Notes: generated by a model from the letters alone, not told the origin. A DNA stretch of 64,000 bases from Pseudonocardia sp. DSM 110487 (GCF_019468565.1 NZ_CP080521.1:8184001-8248000); one strand, 5' to 3'. Shown: positions 42,873-51,499, numbered from the stretch's first letter. Program-made: numbers and translations.

Positions 42873-43456
42873 TCGCCCTGGAGGATCGACTGCAGGGTGG
42901 CGCCCAGCACGTCGGGCGCCACCTCTGCGTCGAGCCTGCCGCCGCTGACCTCGTCGGCGGCGGCGTGCACCGTGGCGTAGAAGGACGCCACGAGCCACGG
43001 CCCGGGCAGGTCGGCGCGGAACACGCCGTCGGCCTGCCCGCGTGCGATCAGGCGCTCGACGTGACGGGCGACTCGATCGTGTTGCTCGCGCAGGGCCTCG
43101 GGGCCCAGCTCGGCGAGGGTCACGGAACGCACCGTGCGATGCCGGTCCAGGATCTGCCATGACGTGTGGACCAGTCGGTCGAGCGCGACCCGCGGCGGGT
43201 CGTCGTCGAGGCGGAGGCCGGTCAGCGCCTCGTCGGTCTCCGCCATCACCTTGCGGACGACGGCGTCGAGGAGTGCCTCGCGGGACGCGAAGTGCGCGTA
43301 CAACGTCACGCGTCCCACGCCCGCGGCCACCGCGACCTCGCCCATCGACGGCAGCGTCCCACCGCAGAGCAGGTCACGGGCCGCCGCGACGATCGCCGCC
43401 ACGTTGCGCTCAGCGTCGGCCCTGCGCCGCCGTGGTTTCTCGGTGATCGGGTCCAC
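42869..43456 (-). CDS. TetR-family regulator (of the adjacent MFS gene)
   Basis: 195 residues. The HTH at ~18-62 reads NVAAIVAAARDLLCGG, then EVAVAAGVGRVTLYAHFASREALLDAVV, and the C-terminal domain starts PRVALDRLVHTSWQILDRH. The GTG at 43456 is 4 bp after the MFS stop, which makes a two-gene operon MFS-tetR. Likely ligand: the drug exported by the MFS. The operator candidate is the palindrome at 44878-44893. Confidence 0.85.
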   Translation of the reverse strand: MDPITEKPRRRRADAERNVAAIVAAARDLLCGGTLPSMGEVAVAAGVGRVTLYAHFASREALLDAVVRKVMAETDEALTGLRLDDDPPRVALDRLVHTSWQILDRHRTVRSVTLAELGPEALREQHDRVARHVERLIARGQADGVFRADLPGPWLVASFYATVHAAADEVSGGRLDAEVAPDVLGATLQSILQGD

Positions 43457-43460
43457 CGAA

Positions 43461-44858
43461 TCAGTGTCCCTGAGCGTGCCCGTGTCCGTGCCCGGCGACG
43501 GCATGCGGCTTCCCACCGGGCACGAGCCCCAGCGCGACCACGGCCGCCACCGCCGCGACGACGGCGCACACCACGTAGCCACTGGTGAACCCGCTCGTAC
43601 CGGAACCGGAGATGCTCGCCGCGGCGACCGTCGAGACGAGCGCGACGCCGATGCTCCCGCCGAGCTCGTGGAACGTGTTGACCACGCCGGACGCGACCCC
43701 CGCCTCGTCGCGCGGCACGTTCGCGAGCGTCGTCGTGGTGGCCGCGACGAACACCGGTCCGATGCCGAAGGCTGCCAACACGAACCCGGGGAGCACGGCG
43801 GCCAGCACCCCGTCGACGGCGGGGGCCTGGGTCAGCACGGCCGCGCCGACGGCCGTGAGCAGGAGCCCACCCACCGCGACGGGGCGGCCGCCGACCCGCC
43901 CGATCAGGTGGGCCCCGAGCTGCGCGCCCGCGGTGATCCCGAGCGCGACCGGCAGGAACAGCAGGCCGGTGGCCAGTGCACCCAGCCCGCGTGCGTGCTG
44001 CACGTAGAGCGAGGTGAGGAAGAACAGCCCGAGCATCAGCCCGGTGGCCACCAGCATCAGCAACGTGCCGGACACGACCGGCCGGCGCGCCAACGTCTGC
44101 GGGCGCATCAGCGGGACCCGGACCCGGGACTCGACGGCGACGAACACGGCGTAGCCGGCAACCGCCGCCACCAGCGCGCCGAGGGTGAGCGGCGCTCCCC
44201 ATCCGGCGTCGCCCGCGTGCACGACGCCGTAGATCAGCAGCGCCGTGGCCGCGGTGACCGCGAGTGCGCCCGGCACGTCGACCGGCTGCCTCGCGCCTGC
44301 CGTGACGTCCGGCCGGACGAGGCCGGGGACAAGCGCCAGCACCACGAGGCCGACCGGCACGTTCACCCAGAAGACCCACTGCCATCCCGGTCCGGCGGTC
44401 AGCAGGCCGCTGAGCAGCACGCCGGCGGCGGCGCCCGCGCCGCCGATCGCCGCCCACACGCCGAGCGCCCGGCTGCGGTCGTTCCCGTCGAAGGTCGTGG
44501 TGATGACCGCGAGCGCCGCGGGCGAGAGCAGCGCCGCGCCGACCCCCTGCGCGGCGCGGGCCGCGACGAGGACGGCACCCGAGGTGGCCAGGCCGCACAC
44601 CAGCGACGCCACCGTGAACACGGCCAGCCCTGCCAGCAGGGTGCGTCGCGCGCCGACGACATCGGCAAGGCGCCCGCCGAGGATCATCAGACCCCCGAAC
44701 ACCAGGGTGTAGGTGGTCACCACCCAGGTCAGCGCCTCGCGACCGAGCGCGAGGTCGGCGCCGATGCTCGGCAGCGCGACCTGCACCACGGTGATGTCGA
44801 CGATCAGCATGAACTGCGCGAATGCGAGCAGGGTGAGCATCAGCCAGCGGCGGTTCAT
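43461..44858 (-). CDS. MFS drug transporter, DHA2 type
   Basis: 465 residues with 14 predicted TM segments. Signatures: IVDITVVQVALPSIG (helix 1), GGRLADVVGARR (loop 2-3) and GGAGAAAGVLLSGLLT (motif C). The C-terminus ends in a His/Gly tail (AVAGHGHGHAQGH). It is divergent from a FAD monooxygenase 44 bp away, and the shared gap holds a palindrome. It probably exports a toxic aromatic or antibiotic compound. Confidence 0.9.
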   Translation of the reverse strand: MNRRWLMLTLLAFAQFMLIVDITVVQVALPSIGADLALGREALTWVVTTYTLVFGGLMILGGRLADVVGARRTLLAGLAVFTVASLVCGLATSGAVLVAARAAQGVGAALLSPAALAVITTTFDGNDRSRALGVWAAIGGAGAAAGVLLSGLLTAGPGWQWVFWVNVPVGLVVLALVPGLVRPDVTAGARQPVDVPGALAVTAATALLIYGVVHAGDAGWGAPLTLGALVAAVAGYAVFVAVESRVRVPLMRPQTLARRPVVSGTLLMLVATGLMLGLFFLTSLYVQHARGLGALATGLLFLPVALGITAGAQLGAHLIGRVGGRPVAVGGLLLTAVGAAVLTQAPAVDGVLAAVLPGFVLAAFGIGPVFVAATTTTLANVPRDEAGVASGVVNTFHELGGSIGVALVSTVAAASISGSGTSGFTSGYVVCAVVAAVAAVVALGLVPGGKPHAVAGHGHGHAQGH

Positions 44859-44877
44859 CGCCGCACCTCCAATAAGT

Positions 44878-44893
44878 CGTACAGTGCTGTACG
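44878..44893. promoter_or_regulatory. Candidate TetR operator in the MFS/monooxygenase gap
   Basis: CGTACAG-TG-CTGTACG, a perfect 7-bp inverted repeat, sits between two starts 44 bp apart. Binding here would stop both divergent promoters. The TetR at 42869-43456 is the obvious candidate. Confidence 0.65.
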
Positions 44894-44902
44894 GTTTAGA
44901 GC

Positions 44903-46072
44903 ATGCGGCAGAACGACGGCGAAGGCAAGCTCACTCCCGTGAGCACGCGGACGGCCGTGGTGATCGGCGGCGGCATCGGTGGTCTCGCGAGCGCGGTCGC
45001 GCTGCGCTCGGCGGGCTGGAACGTGCAGGTCCTCGAACGCAGCGAGGGGCTGCGGGAGGTCGGCGCCGGCATCTCCCTGTGGCCTAACGCGTTGCGCGCG
45101 CTCGACTTACTCGGAGTGGGCGACCGAGTCCGCGAGCAAGGCACCATCGAAACGGGTGGCGGGTTCCGCGACCGGACGGGAACGTGGCTCTTCCGGACCG
45201 ACATGCGCGCGATCGAGGAGCGCTTCGGCCCATCCGTCCTGATCCGGCGCCCCGCGCTGCTCGCGATACTCGCCGACGCGCTACCGCCCGGAACCGTGAC
45301 GCTGTCGACCGAGGTCACCGGCATCGCCGAGCGGCCCGACCACGTCCGCGTCGAGCATCGCGCCGGACCGACCACCGCCGATGTCGTCGTGGCCGCCGAC
45401 GGCATCCGCAGCCGGATCCGCGCCCACCTGTGGCCAGGCGCGCGAGGCCCCCGCTACGCCGGATACACGACGTGGCGCTTCGTCACGCCCGTGCTCGACA
45501 TCGACGCGGAGGTGACCGAGAGCTGGGGCAGCGGGGAGCGGGTCGGGATCTTCCCGCTGGGCGACGGCACGTTCTACTCGTACCAGTCCGCCACGGTTCC
45601 GCCCGACAACCGGGTCGGCGACGAGCTGGGCGAGCTGAAGCGCCGGTTCAGCGGCTGGCACGACCCGATCCCCGCGCTGCTCGACAGCGTCACGTCCGCC
45701 GACGTGCTACGGCATGACATCTACCGCCTGCCCCCGCTGCGCACGTTCGTCACCCGGCGCGTCGCGCTCGTCGGCGACGCCGCCCACGCCATGACACCGG
45801 ACCTCGGGCAGGGCGGCTGCACGTCCCTGGAGGATGCCGTCGAGCTCGCCCGCCAGCTCGATGGCCGGCCGGCCGATCCGGCGCACGGCCTGGCCCGCTA
45901 CGACAGGCTCCGCCGCCCTCGCACCCAGGCCATCGCGCGCCGGTCCGCGATCTCCGGCCGGTTCGGCCAGGCCTCATCCCCGATCGCGGTTCGGCTGCGC
46001 GATCGCGCAGCGCGCCTCCTCCCCCACGGCGCGTTCCTGCGCTCCATGGAGCCGGTGTTCGGCTGGCGATGA
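44903..46072 (+). CDS. FAD-dependent aromatic monooxygenase
   Basis: 389 residues of the PHBH-like group A flavoprotein type. The dinucleotide fold is TAVVIGGGIGGLASAVALRSAGWNVQVLER, followed by GAGISLWPNALRAL, the DG motif VVAADGIRSRIR, and GD motif ALVGDAAHAMTPDLGQGGC. It hydroxylates aromatic substrates with NAD(P)H and O2, and related enzymes inactivate antibiotics. The first ATG (44903) or a GTG at 44939 may be used; the fold starts after the latter. Regulation is shared with the MFS gene. Confidence 0.88.
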   Translation: MRQNDGEGKLTPVSTRTAVVIGGGIGGLASAVALRSAGWNVQVLERSEGLREVGAGISLWPNALRALDLLGVGDRVREQGTIETGGGFRDRTGTWLFRTDMRAIEERFGPSVLIRRPALLAILADALPPGTVTLSTEVTGIAERPDHVRVEHRAGPTTADVVVAADGIRSRIRAHLWPGARGPRYAGYTTWRFVTPVLDIDAEVTESWGSGERVGIFPLGDGTFYSYQSATVPPDNRVGDELGELKRRFSGWHDPIPALLDSVTSADVLRHDIYRLPPLRTFVTRRVALVGDAAHAMTPDLGQGGCTSLEDAVELARQLDGRPADPAHGLARYDRLRRPRTQAIARRSAISGRFGQASSPIAVRLRDRAARLLPHGAFLRSMEPVFGWR

Positions 46073-46151
46073 GAGCGCCACGCACCCCCTCGCCGCGTTC
46101 CGCGGAACGCGGCGGGCGCGACCTCCGCACAGGCCGCGCCCGCTCTCATCA
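46068..46151. terminator. Compound inverted repeat between convergent genes
   Basis: GATGAGAGCG (46068) pairs with CGCTCTCATC (46142) and encloses a perfect 24-bp palindrome at 46091-46114 centred on GTTCCGCGGAAC. It spans both stop codons and probably ends transcription from both sides. The GTTCCGCGGAAC core also occurs in both copies of the long repeat. Confidence 0.6.
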
Positions 46152-47072
46152 CGCGCTCACTGCCGCCCCGGGCACCTGCCGGACATGCCATTCGACCGTG
46201 CGCTCCATGCCAGCGCGCAGGCTCGTCCGGGCGGACCACCCGAGGTACCGCAGCGCCGGCTCGGGGTCAGCGACGAGGTCGCGATCCCCCTGCCGGTCGG
46301 GCAGCTGCCCGAACTTCGGCACGACACGGGTGCCCGTGACGTCGGCGATCAGTGACACGGCGTCACGGATCGACGCCACGTCACCGGTGCCGATGTCCAG
46401 GACGCGCCCGAGCGCCGCCGGTTCGACGGCCGCGGCGAGCAGGGCGTCGACGACGTCGTCCACGTACACCCAGTCGATACGGCGCATGCCGCTGGAGAGC
46501 CTGGGGGCGACCCCGTGGAGGAAGCCGTCGACGACGTGGGGCACCAACCGCGTGGCGTGCGGGTCGTCCGGGCCGTAGACCATCGCGAGCCGCAGGACGA
46601 CGACCGGCAGCCCCGCGAGGTCGCGGAACAGGGTCGCGTACGTCGTGGCCGCGATCTTCGACGCCGAGTACGGCGACCGCGCGCCCGAGCCCGGCTCGAG
46701 GTCGGAGTGCTCCTCGAGCGAGCCGGCGAGCACCACGCGGCAGCCCGGGACGTCCGCCGCGGCGGCCATCACGTTCACCGCGCTCATGACGTTGTCGTTG
46801 AGCATCGGCACCACGAGCGCGAGGCTGCGCCCGCCTTCTGCCCGGCTCGCGAGGTGGATGACGACGTCGGGGCGCACCTCTTGCACGACGGCACGCGTGG
46901 CCTTGGCGTCGGTCAGGTCCACGCACCACCACCGGACACCGGCCTGCTTGTGCGGCTGGGTACGGCTGGTGGCGTGGACGTCGGCTCCGCGCGCCACGAG
47001 GCGGCGGATCACGTGGCGGCCGATGAACCCCCGGCCGCCGGTGATGAGGTATCGGATCGGTTCAGAACGCAT
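46149..47072 (-). CDS. NAD-dependent epimerase/dehydratase (extended SDR)
   Basis: 307 residues. It has the Rossmann motif YLITGGRGFIGRHVIRRL, a conserved VVIHLASRAEGG, catalytic YSASK and the substrate region RIDWVYVDDVVDALLAA. It is similar to GDP- or dTDP-hexose 4-epimerases and reductases. The ATG at 47072 is preferred because earlier residues are unrelated. It is 38 bp after a membrane-protein gene on the same strand. The substrate is unknown. Confidence 0.85.
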   Translation of the reverse strand: MRSEPIRYLITGGRGFIGRHVIRRLVARGADVHATSRTQPHKQAGVRWWCVDLTDAKATRAVVQEVRPDVVIHLASRAEGGRSLALVVPMLNDNVMSAVNVMAAAADVPGCRVVLAGSLEEHSDLEPGSGARSPYSASKIAATTYATLFRDLAGLPVVVLRLAMVYGPDDPHATRLVPHVVDGFLHGVAPRLSSGMRRIDWVYVDDVVDALLAAAVEPAALGRVLDIGTGDVASIRDAVSLIADVTGTRVVPKFGQLPDRQGDRDLVADPEPALRYLGWSARTSLRAGMERTVEWHVRQVPGAAVSA

Positions 47073-47110
47073 GTGGAGGACCTTCGGGAAAGTGGGCTGC
47101 TGGGAACGAG

Positions 47111-47656
47111 TCACCACGCAGGCGCAGGAGGTCCCCGCCGCGCCGCCCGGATCGTCCAGCCGCACCAGCGCAGCATCGAGCCGCGTCGACCGCTCCGCAC
47201 CGCGACCGCGCCGACCGACGGCGCGACCGGTGGGCCCACCATGAGCAGCCGGACCGGACGGGACAGCACGTGGGCGAGCAGCTCGGTGAACCGCGCGCTC
47301 GCCGCGACCGCGACGACGATGAGCACGGTCACGGCGATCTGCATCGACGTGCCGGGCCCATCGGCGGTGACGACGTGCATCAGCCCGTCCCCACCGACCC
47401 CGCCGTGGCCGCCACCGAGCTTCGTGGTGGCGTGCAGCGCGGGCTGCGCGACGAGCACGCCCGCCACCGGGGCGAGAATGCTCTCGTGGCGTCCGGCCAG
47501 GTGCAGCCGCAACACGGCCACCACGGCCGCGACGAGCCCGAGGCTCGCCGTGTGGGTCGGGTGCTCCTCGGCGAGCACGTCGAACGCCACGGCAGCGGCG
47601 ACCGCGATGCCCGCGCCCGCGGCGAGCGAGAAGCGTCCTGCTCCCATTCGCCTCAC
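47111..47656 (-). CDS. Membrane protein of unknown function
   Basis: 181 residues. Hydrophobic segments at ~10-28 (LAAGAGIAVAAAVAFDVLA), ~38-50 (SLGLVAAVVAVL), ~58-72 and ~104-120 (MQIAVTVLIVVAVAASA). A loop between has His and Gly: LHATTKLGGGHGGVGGDGLMHVV. The C-terminal ~45 residues are basic and cytosolic. I do not recognise the family. It may be co-transcribed with the epimerase that follows. Confidence 0.55.
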   Translation of the reverse strand: MRRMGAGRFSLAAGAGIAVAAAVAFDVLAEEHPTHTASLGLVAAVVAVLRLHLAGRHESILAPVAGVLVAQPALHATTKLGGGHGGVGGDGLMHVVTADGPGTSMQIAVTVLIVVAVAASARFTELLAHVLSRPVRLLMVGPPVAPSVGAVAVRSGRRGSMLRWCGWTIRAARRGPPAPAW

Positions 47657-47802
47657 CGCCTCAGTGTCACCTGGTACCGAGTCTTCACGGCCCAGCTGTG
47701 ACGACGCTGAACGCCGTCGCTACTCGTCGCGGTTCGCGAGGCAGCCGAGTCCACGCGTCCAGCGGTGGACCCTGCGGTCCCCGTTCCTGGTAGTCAGGAG
47801 CG

Positions 47803-48429
47803 ATGAAGGGCCCGAAGGACGTGGAACGGCTGCGCCGGTACTGGGACGAGCACTCCGGCTCTTACGACAGGCAGATGGCGTTCCTCGACCGGAAGGTGTT
47901 CGGCGACAGCAGGCAGTGGGTGTGCCGGGACGCGGCCGGGGACGTGCTCGAGGTGGGCATCGGCACCGGCCTGAACCTCGCCTGCTACCCCGGCGACGTC
48001 TCGCTCACCGGCATCGACCTGAGCCCCGCGATGCTCGAACACGCTCGTCGCCGCGCCGCGATCAGCGGGCGCCCGGTCACCCTCCAGGTCGGCGACGCCC
48101 ACCGGCTCGAGTTCCCCGACGCCTCGTTCGACACGGTGGTGTGCACCTTCGCGCTGTGCGCGATCCCGGACGAGCGCCGCGCCATCGCCGAGATGTGGCG
48201 CGTGCTGCGGCCCGGCGGGCAGCTGCGGCTGGCCGACCACGTCGTCAGCACGTCCGGGCCGGCACGGCTGCTCCAGCGGCTGCTGGAGCTGGTGACGATC
48301 CCGACCGGTGGGGAGCACTTCCGGCGCAGGCCCGTCCTCCACGTGCGCGAGCTGGGCTTCGTGGTCGAGCGGCAGGAGCGCTTCAAGCTGGGGATCGTGG
48401 AGCGCGTAGCCGCCCGCAAACCCGCGTAG
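47803..48429 (+). CDS. Class I SAM-dependent methyltransferase
   Basis: 208 residues. It shows motif I VLEVGIGTGLNLACYP, the acidic post-I GIDLSPAMLEHAR, motif II FDTVVCTFALCAIPDERRA and motif III VLRPGGQLRLADHV. The N-terminus KDVERLRRYWDEHSGSYDRQM is typical of small-molecule or phospholipid (PmtA-like) methyltransferases. The substrate is not determined. The gene ends 4 bp before the long repeat copy R. Confidence 0.85.
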   Translation: MKGPKDVERLRRYWDEHSGSYDRQMAFLDRKVFGDSRQWVCRDAAGDVLEVGIGTGLNLACYPGDVSLTGIDLSPAMLEHARRRAAISGRPVTLQVGDAHRLEFPDASFDTVVCTFALCAIPDERRAIAEMWRVLRPGGQLRLADHVVSTSGPARLLQRLLELVTIPTGGEHFRRRPVLHVRELGFVVERQERFKLGIVERVAARKPA

Positions 48430-48433
48430 CACT

Positions 48434-49706
48434 AGAGCTCGACTTCGTGATCTTGCTGGTCGAGGCGGGGAACGTGGACAGCCACCGCGCGGCGGGTGTT
48501 TCGGTGTTGTTGCCGGGTCCCGTTCGCCGGTGGCCGCGCCCATGATCCGAAGTATCGGTTGCTCATGGCTGTGCCGGCAGCAATGAGCACCCGCTACTCG
48601 CGATCTTCCCGTGCATGATCCGGAGTTTCGGTTGCTCATGGTCGTGCGAACAGCCGTGGACAACCGCTAGTTCGGATCATGCCCGCCACCGGCCGAGCGG
48701 CCGGGGTGGGTCAGGCGCGATCGTGTCGATCGGGTCGAGTCTGGTCGGGCCGCTGCCGGTGGGCGCGCCGTTCCCGGCCCGGGCCGCCCGGCGCCCGCCC
48801 CGCGGTCCGGGCCTCGGCGGTGCTCCCTCCCGTTCACCTCGACCCCGTCGCCGTGCGGGGGTGGCTGGGTTGGGTGCACTACCGGACCCTGGGGTGGCGT
48901 GGGCGGCCGTCCCCGACTGGGGGGCACGCCCGTTCTCGACGAGACCACCGCGGCTTGGGTGCCACGCAACCGGCTGTGGTCCCGACCCTCCACGCCCCAG
49001 CCCTCTCGCAGATGTTCGAGGCGAGACCATCCCGCGGGCAGGGCCGCGGGCGGGTCCGTGATCAGCCGGAACGGGACACCAACCGCAGGGGATGCAGCTC
49101 AGGTCCCGATCCCGCTGATCACGCCCCAGCTTCCCGGGGCGGCCAGAGGCGCGAACGGGACCACAACCGGTCGCGTGGCACCCAAGCCGCGGTGTTCTCG
49201 TCCGGAACGGGCGTGCCCCCGCGTCGGGGACGGCCGCCCACGCAACCACATGATTCGGTAGTGCACCCAACCCAGCCAGTCCCGCAAGGCGACGCGAGCG
49301 AGGTGAACCGGCGGGAACACAACGGCGGCCGGGGCTGGTGGGCGAGCGCCGGGTGGCCCGGGCCGGGAACGGCGCGCCCACGAAAGCGTCCGGCACCCGG
49401 CCGCACCCCCTGGGGGTGTTCCGCGGAACGCAGCGCGACCGGAGCGGTGATCAGCGGCTCGGCGCGAAACCCGACGCCCCGCGTCGGGAAAGGCGCCGGT
49501 CTGGTGATCACAGGCCGATGCCGGGTCGCCCCGGGCCCTGTGTCGCCCGGCGCGCTCGTTCTCGGCTGGCGCGCCCGGTCGACGGGGTGGCTGACCAGGT
49601 GCATCGACCGGCACGCGTTGCACCGGTGGCGGCTCCGCCGTGCCGAGATGCTCCCCCAGCCCTGCGATCAAAAAAACGATCACGAAGTCCGGCTGTGTAG
49701 TAGTGC
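48434..49706. repeat. Long non-coding repeat element, copy R (complete, with terminal inverted repeats)
   Basis: This is the inverse of 276-1515. The outer ends are inverted repeats of each other: CTCGACTTCGTGATCTTGC at 48438 and, read on the other strand, CCGGACTTCGTGATCGTTT ending near 49694 (core GACTTCGTGATC). Inside, 48761-48990 and 49157-49381 are imperfect inverted arms of ~225 bp. Units of CATGATCCG.AGT.TCGGTTGCTCATGG lie at 48541-48568 and 48614-48641, with a reversed one at 48661-48681. No gene call is sound here: open frames exist on both strands because of the GC content but differ between copies. There is no transposase. Confidence 0.82.
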
Positions 49707-49708
49707 CC

Positions 49709-49726
49709 TATACCCGTATGGGGCAC
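49709..49726. promoter_or_regulatory. CsoR-operator-like motif before the acetyltransferase gene
   Basis: TATACCCGTATGGGGCAC shares the 13-base core TACCCGTATGGGG with the site before nuoA. It is 9-10 bp before the ATG at 49736 and borders the outer end of repeat copy R. Confidence 0.45.
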
Positions 49727-49735
49727 GATGGCCGC

Positions 49736-50227
49736 ATGGACTCCATCCCACCGCTCAGGATCCGCGACGCGTGGTCCACCGACGGCCCGGTGCTGACCCG
49801 GATGGTGCGCGGCTCCGGCGCCTACGACGGCGAGTACCGCGTGATGGTCGCACCGCTGCTCATCGACGACGCCTACCTCGCCGCGAACCCCACAAGGGTG
49901 TGCGTCGACGACAAGGGCACGATCGCCGGCTTCGCGAGCCTGCTGGTGCCAGGACGCGGGGTCGCGGGCGAGGCCGAGCTCGATTACATGTTCGTCGCCG
50001 ACGATCAACAGGGGCGCGGGATCGGACGGTTCCTCTTCGCCGACATCGTCGCCATCAGCAGGGAGATGGGCGTCGGACGCATCCACATCGTGTCGCACCC
50101 GCCCTCGGAGGGGTTCTACCTGTCGGTCGGCGCGCAACGGGTGGGCGAGATCCCGCCGGCCGGCCGGGTCACATGGATCCGCCCGTACCTGCACCTCGAC
50201 CTCGCGCTCGACGGCGCCTCGCGCTGA
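49736..50227 (+). CDS. GNAT-family N-acetyltransferase
   Basis: 163 residues. The acetyl-CoA loop reads ELDYMFVADDQQGRGIGRFLFADIV (Q/RxxGxG/A motif), followed by IHIVSHPPSEGFYLSVGAQRVG. The start could be 49736 or 49718, both in frame. The substrate is unknown. It is followed 104 bp later by arsM, so a role in metalloid or thiol stress is possible but not shown. Confidence 0.83.
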   Translation: MDSIPPLRIRDAWSTDGPVLTRMVRGSGAYDGEYRVMVAPLLIDDAYLAANPTRVCVDDKGTIAGFASLLVPGRGVAGEAELDYMFVADDQQGRGIGRFLFADIVAISREMGVGRIHIVSHPPSEGFYLSVGAQRVGEIPPAGRVTWIRPYLHLDLALDGASR

Positions 50228-50300
50228 GCCCGCCGTCCGGTCCACAGGAAGGATTCCGCGGCACGGGCTCGACAACCGCCGTTCTAACGAGCACGATCTA

Positions 50301-50319
50301 TATCGACACCCATCGATTA
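50301..50319. promoter_or_regulatory. Candidate metalloregulator site before arsM
   Basis: TATCGA-CACCCA-TCGATTA is an imperfect inverted repeat in an AT-rich patch 13 bp before the arsM start. It is plausible for an ArsR- or MerR-type regulator. Confidence 0.4.
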
Positions 50320-50331
50320 ATGAGGTGTGCG

Positions 50332-51141
50332 ATGGCAGAGCAGACCGACACCGCGATCCGCGAGTCCGTCCGGGCCCACTACGCCGCCGCGGCGCGCTCA
50401 GCCGCGGGAGAGCACGAGCAGGGCGGTGCCTGCTGCCCTCCGGGCGGCTGCGGGTCAGACAGCGTCGACGTCTCCTTCGGCGGGCAGCTCTACGACGCGA
50501 CGGAGACGGCGGGCGTTCCGGCCGCAGCCGTCGCGGCATCGCTCGGATGCGGGGTGCCGACCGCCGTTGCCGACCTGCGCCCCGGCGAGGTGGTGCTCGA
50601 CCTCGGTTCTGGCGCGGGGGCGGACGTGCTGATCTCCGCGGGCCGGGTCGCCCCCGGTGGTCGGGCGTTCGGACTGGACATGACCGACGAGATGCTCGAG
50701 CTGGCCCGCCGCAACGCTGCCGCGGCCGGCGTCGACAACATCGAGTTCCTGAAGGGCTATCTGGAGGACGTCCCGCTACCCGACGGCAGCGTCGACGTGG
50801 TGATCTCCAACTGCGTGATCAACCTCGCCGCGGACAAGGCTGCGGTCCTGCGGGAGGCAGCTCGGGTACTGCGGCCCGGCGGCCGGTTCGCCGTCTCGGA
50901 CGTGATCGCCGACCCCGACGTGGATGCCGCGACCCGCACCGACCCGGACAGCTGGGCCGCGTGCGTGGCCGGAGCCATGACCCGCGCCGAGTTCGAGCAG
51001 GCACTCGACGCCGCCGGACTCACCGGCGTGGAGATCACCGAGACCCACCGCGTGCACGAGCACGCCGCGGCGGCCATCGTCAGGGCGTACAAGCCGCTCG
51101 GTCCGAGCGCACTTGCATCCGGTACCCAGGTACAGATTTAG
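50332..51141 (+). CDS. arsM: Arsenite S-adenosylmethionine methyltransferase
   Basis: 269 residues. Motif I is VVLDLGSGAGADVLISAGRV, with DMTDEMLELARRNA and the conserved cysteines GACCPPGGCG (N-terminal), ISNCVINL and SWAACVAGA that bind As(III). It converts arsenite to methylated arsenicals. The N-terminal part RESVRAHYAAAAR and the YDATETAGVPAAAVAASLGCG segment are typical. The ATG at 50332 has GAGGTG upstream; 50320 is the alternative. No arsC, arsB or arsR is in the window; the nearby MerR may be the regulator. Confidence 0.92.
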   Translation: MAEQTDTAIRESVRAHYAAAARSAAGEHEQGGACCPPGGCGSDSVDVSFGGQLYDATETAGVPAAAVAASLGCGVPTAVADLRPGEVVLDLGSGAGADVLISAGRVAPGGRAFGLDMTDEMLELARRNAAAAGVDNIEFLKGYLEDVPLPDGSVDVVISNCVINLAADKAAVLREAARVLRPGGRFAVSDVIADPDVDAATRTDPDSWAACVAGAMTRAEFEQALDAAGLTGVEITETHRVHEHAAAAIVRAYKPLGPSALASGTQVQI

Positions 51142-51187
51142 CGTGGTTGCAGGGCCCGATCGGCGGGCCCGGACGGAGGCGAGTGCG

Positions 51188-51499
51188 ATGAGTGGCGATG
51201 GATGGGCACCGGTCGATGCCTGCACGCTGCCGACCCCGGAGCAGCCGCTGCGCGAGGCCGAGTTCGATGCGTTGTTCGCGACGGCCCTGCGCAGGATCGA
51301 GCGACCGGAGCCGGAACGGCTGCGGCTGACGTTCGACGCGGATGCCGAGGTCGAGGACTTGGTCGCCCGCGAGTCCTCGTGCTGCTCGTTCTTCGACTTC
51401 GAGCTCGCCAGTACGTCGGACGGCCAGGTGCTGGACGTGCGGGTGCCCCCGGCGCGGGTCGCGGTGCTGGACGGGTTCGCGCGCCGCGCCGCGGCGTGA
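51188..51499 (+). CDS. Small protein with ESSCCSFFDF motif, partner of MerR
   Basis: 103 residues, cytosolic. The notable feature is VARESSCCSFFDFELAST near residue 65, a di-cysteine motif found in small proteins that neighbour metal-type MerR regulators. The rest is acidic and helical (PLREAEFDALFATALRRIERPEPERLRLTF). The ATG at 51188 gives the compact form. The stop overlaps the MerR start by 4 bp, so the two are coupled. It could be a metal or thiol carrier; function is unknown. Confidence 0.6.
   Translation: MSGDGWAPVDACTLPTPEQPLREAEFDALFATALRRIERPEPERLRLTFDADAEVEDLVARESSCCSFFDFELASTSDGQVLDVRVPPARVAVLDGFARRAAA

Noticed and set aside
43134..44942. 602-codon plus-strand frame opposite the MFS gene
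   Set aside because: It runs antisense to a transporter with all DHA2 motifs; composition is charged and repetitive without domain.
48679..50331. Long upstream extension of the arsM frame through repeat copy R
   Set aside because: Only the part from 50332 matches ArsM and it has its own ribosome site; the extension crosses the repeat and the GNAT gene in another frame.
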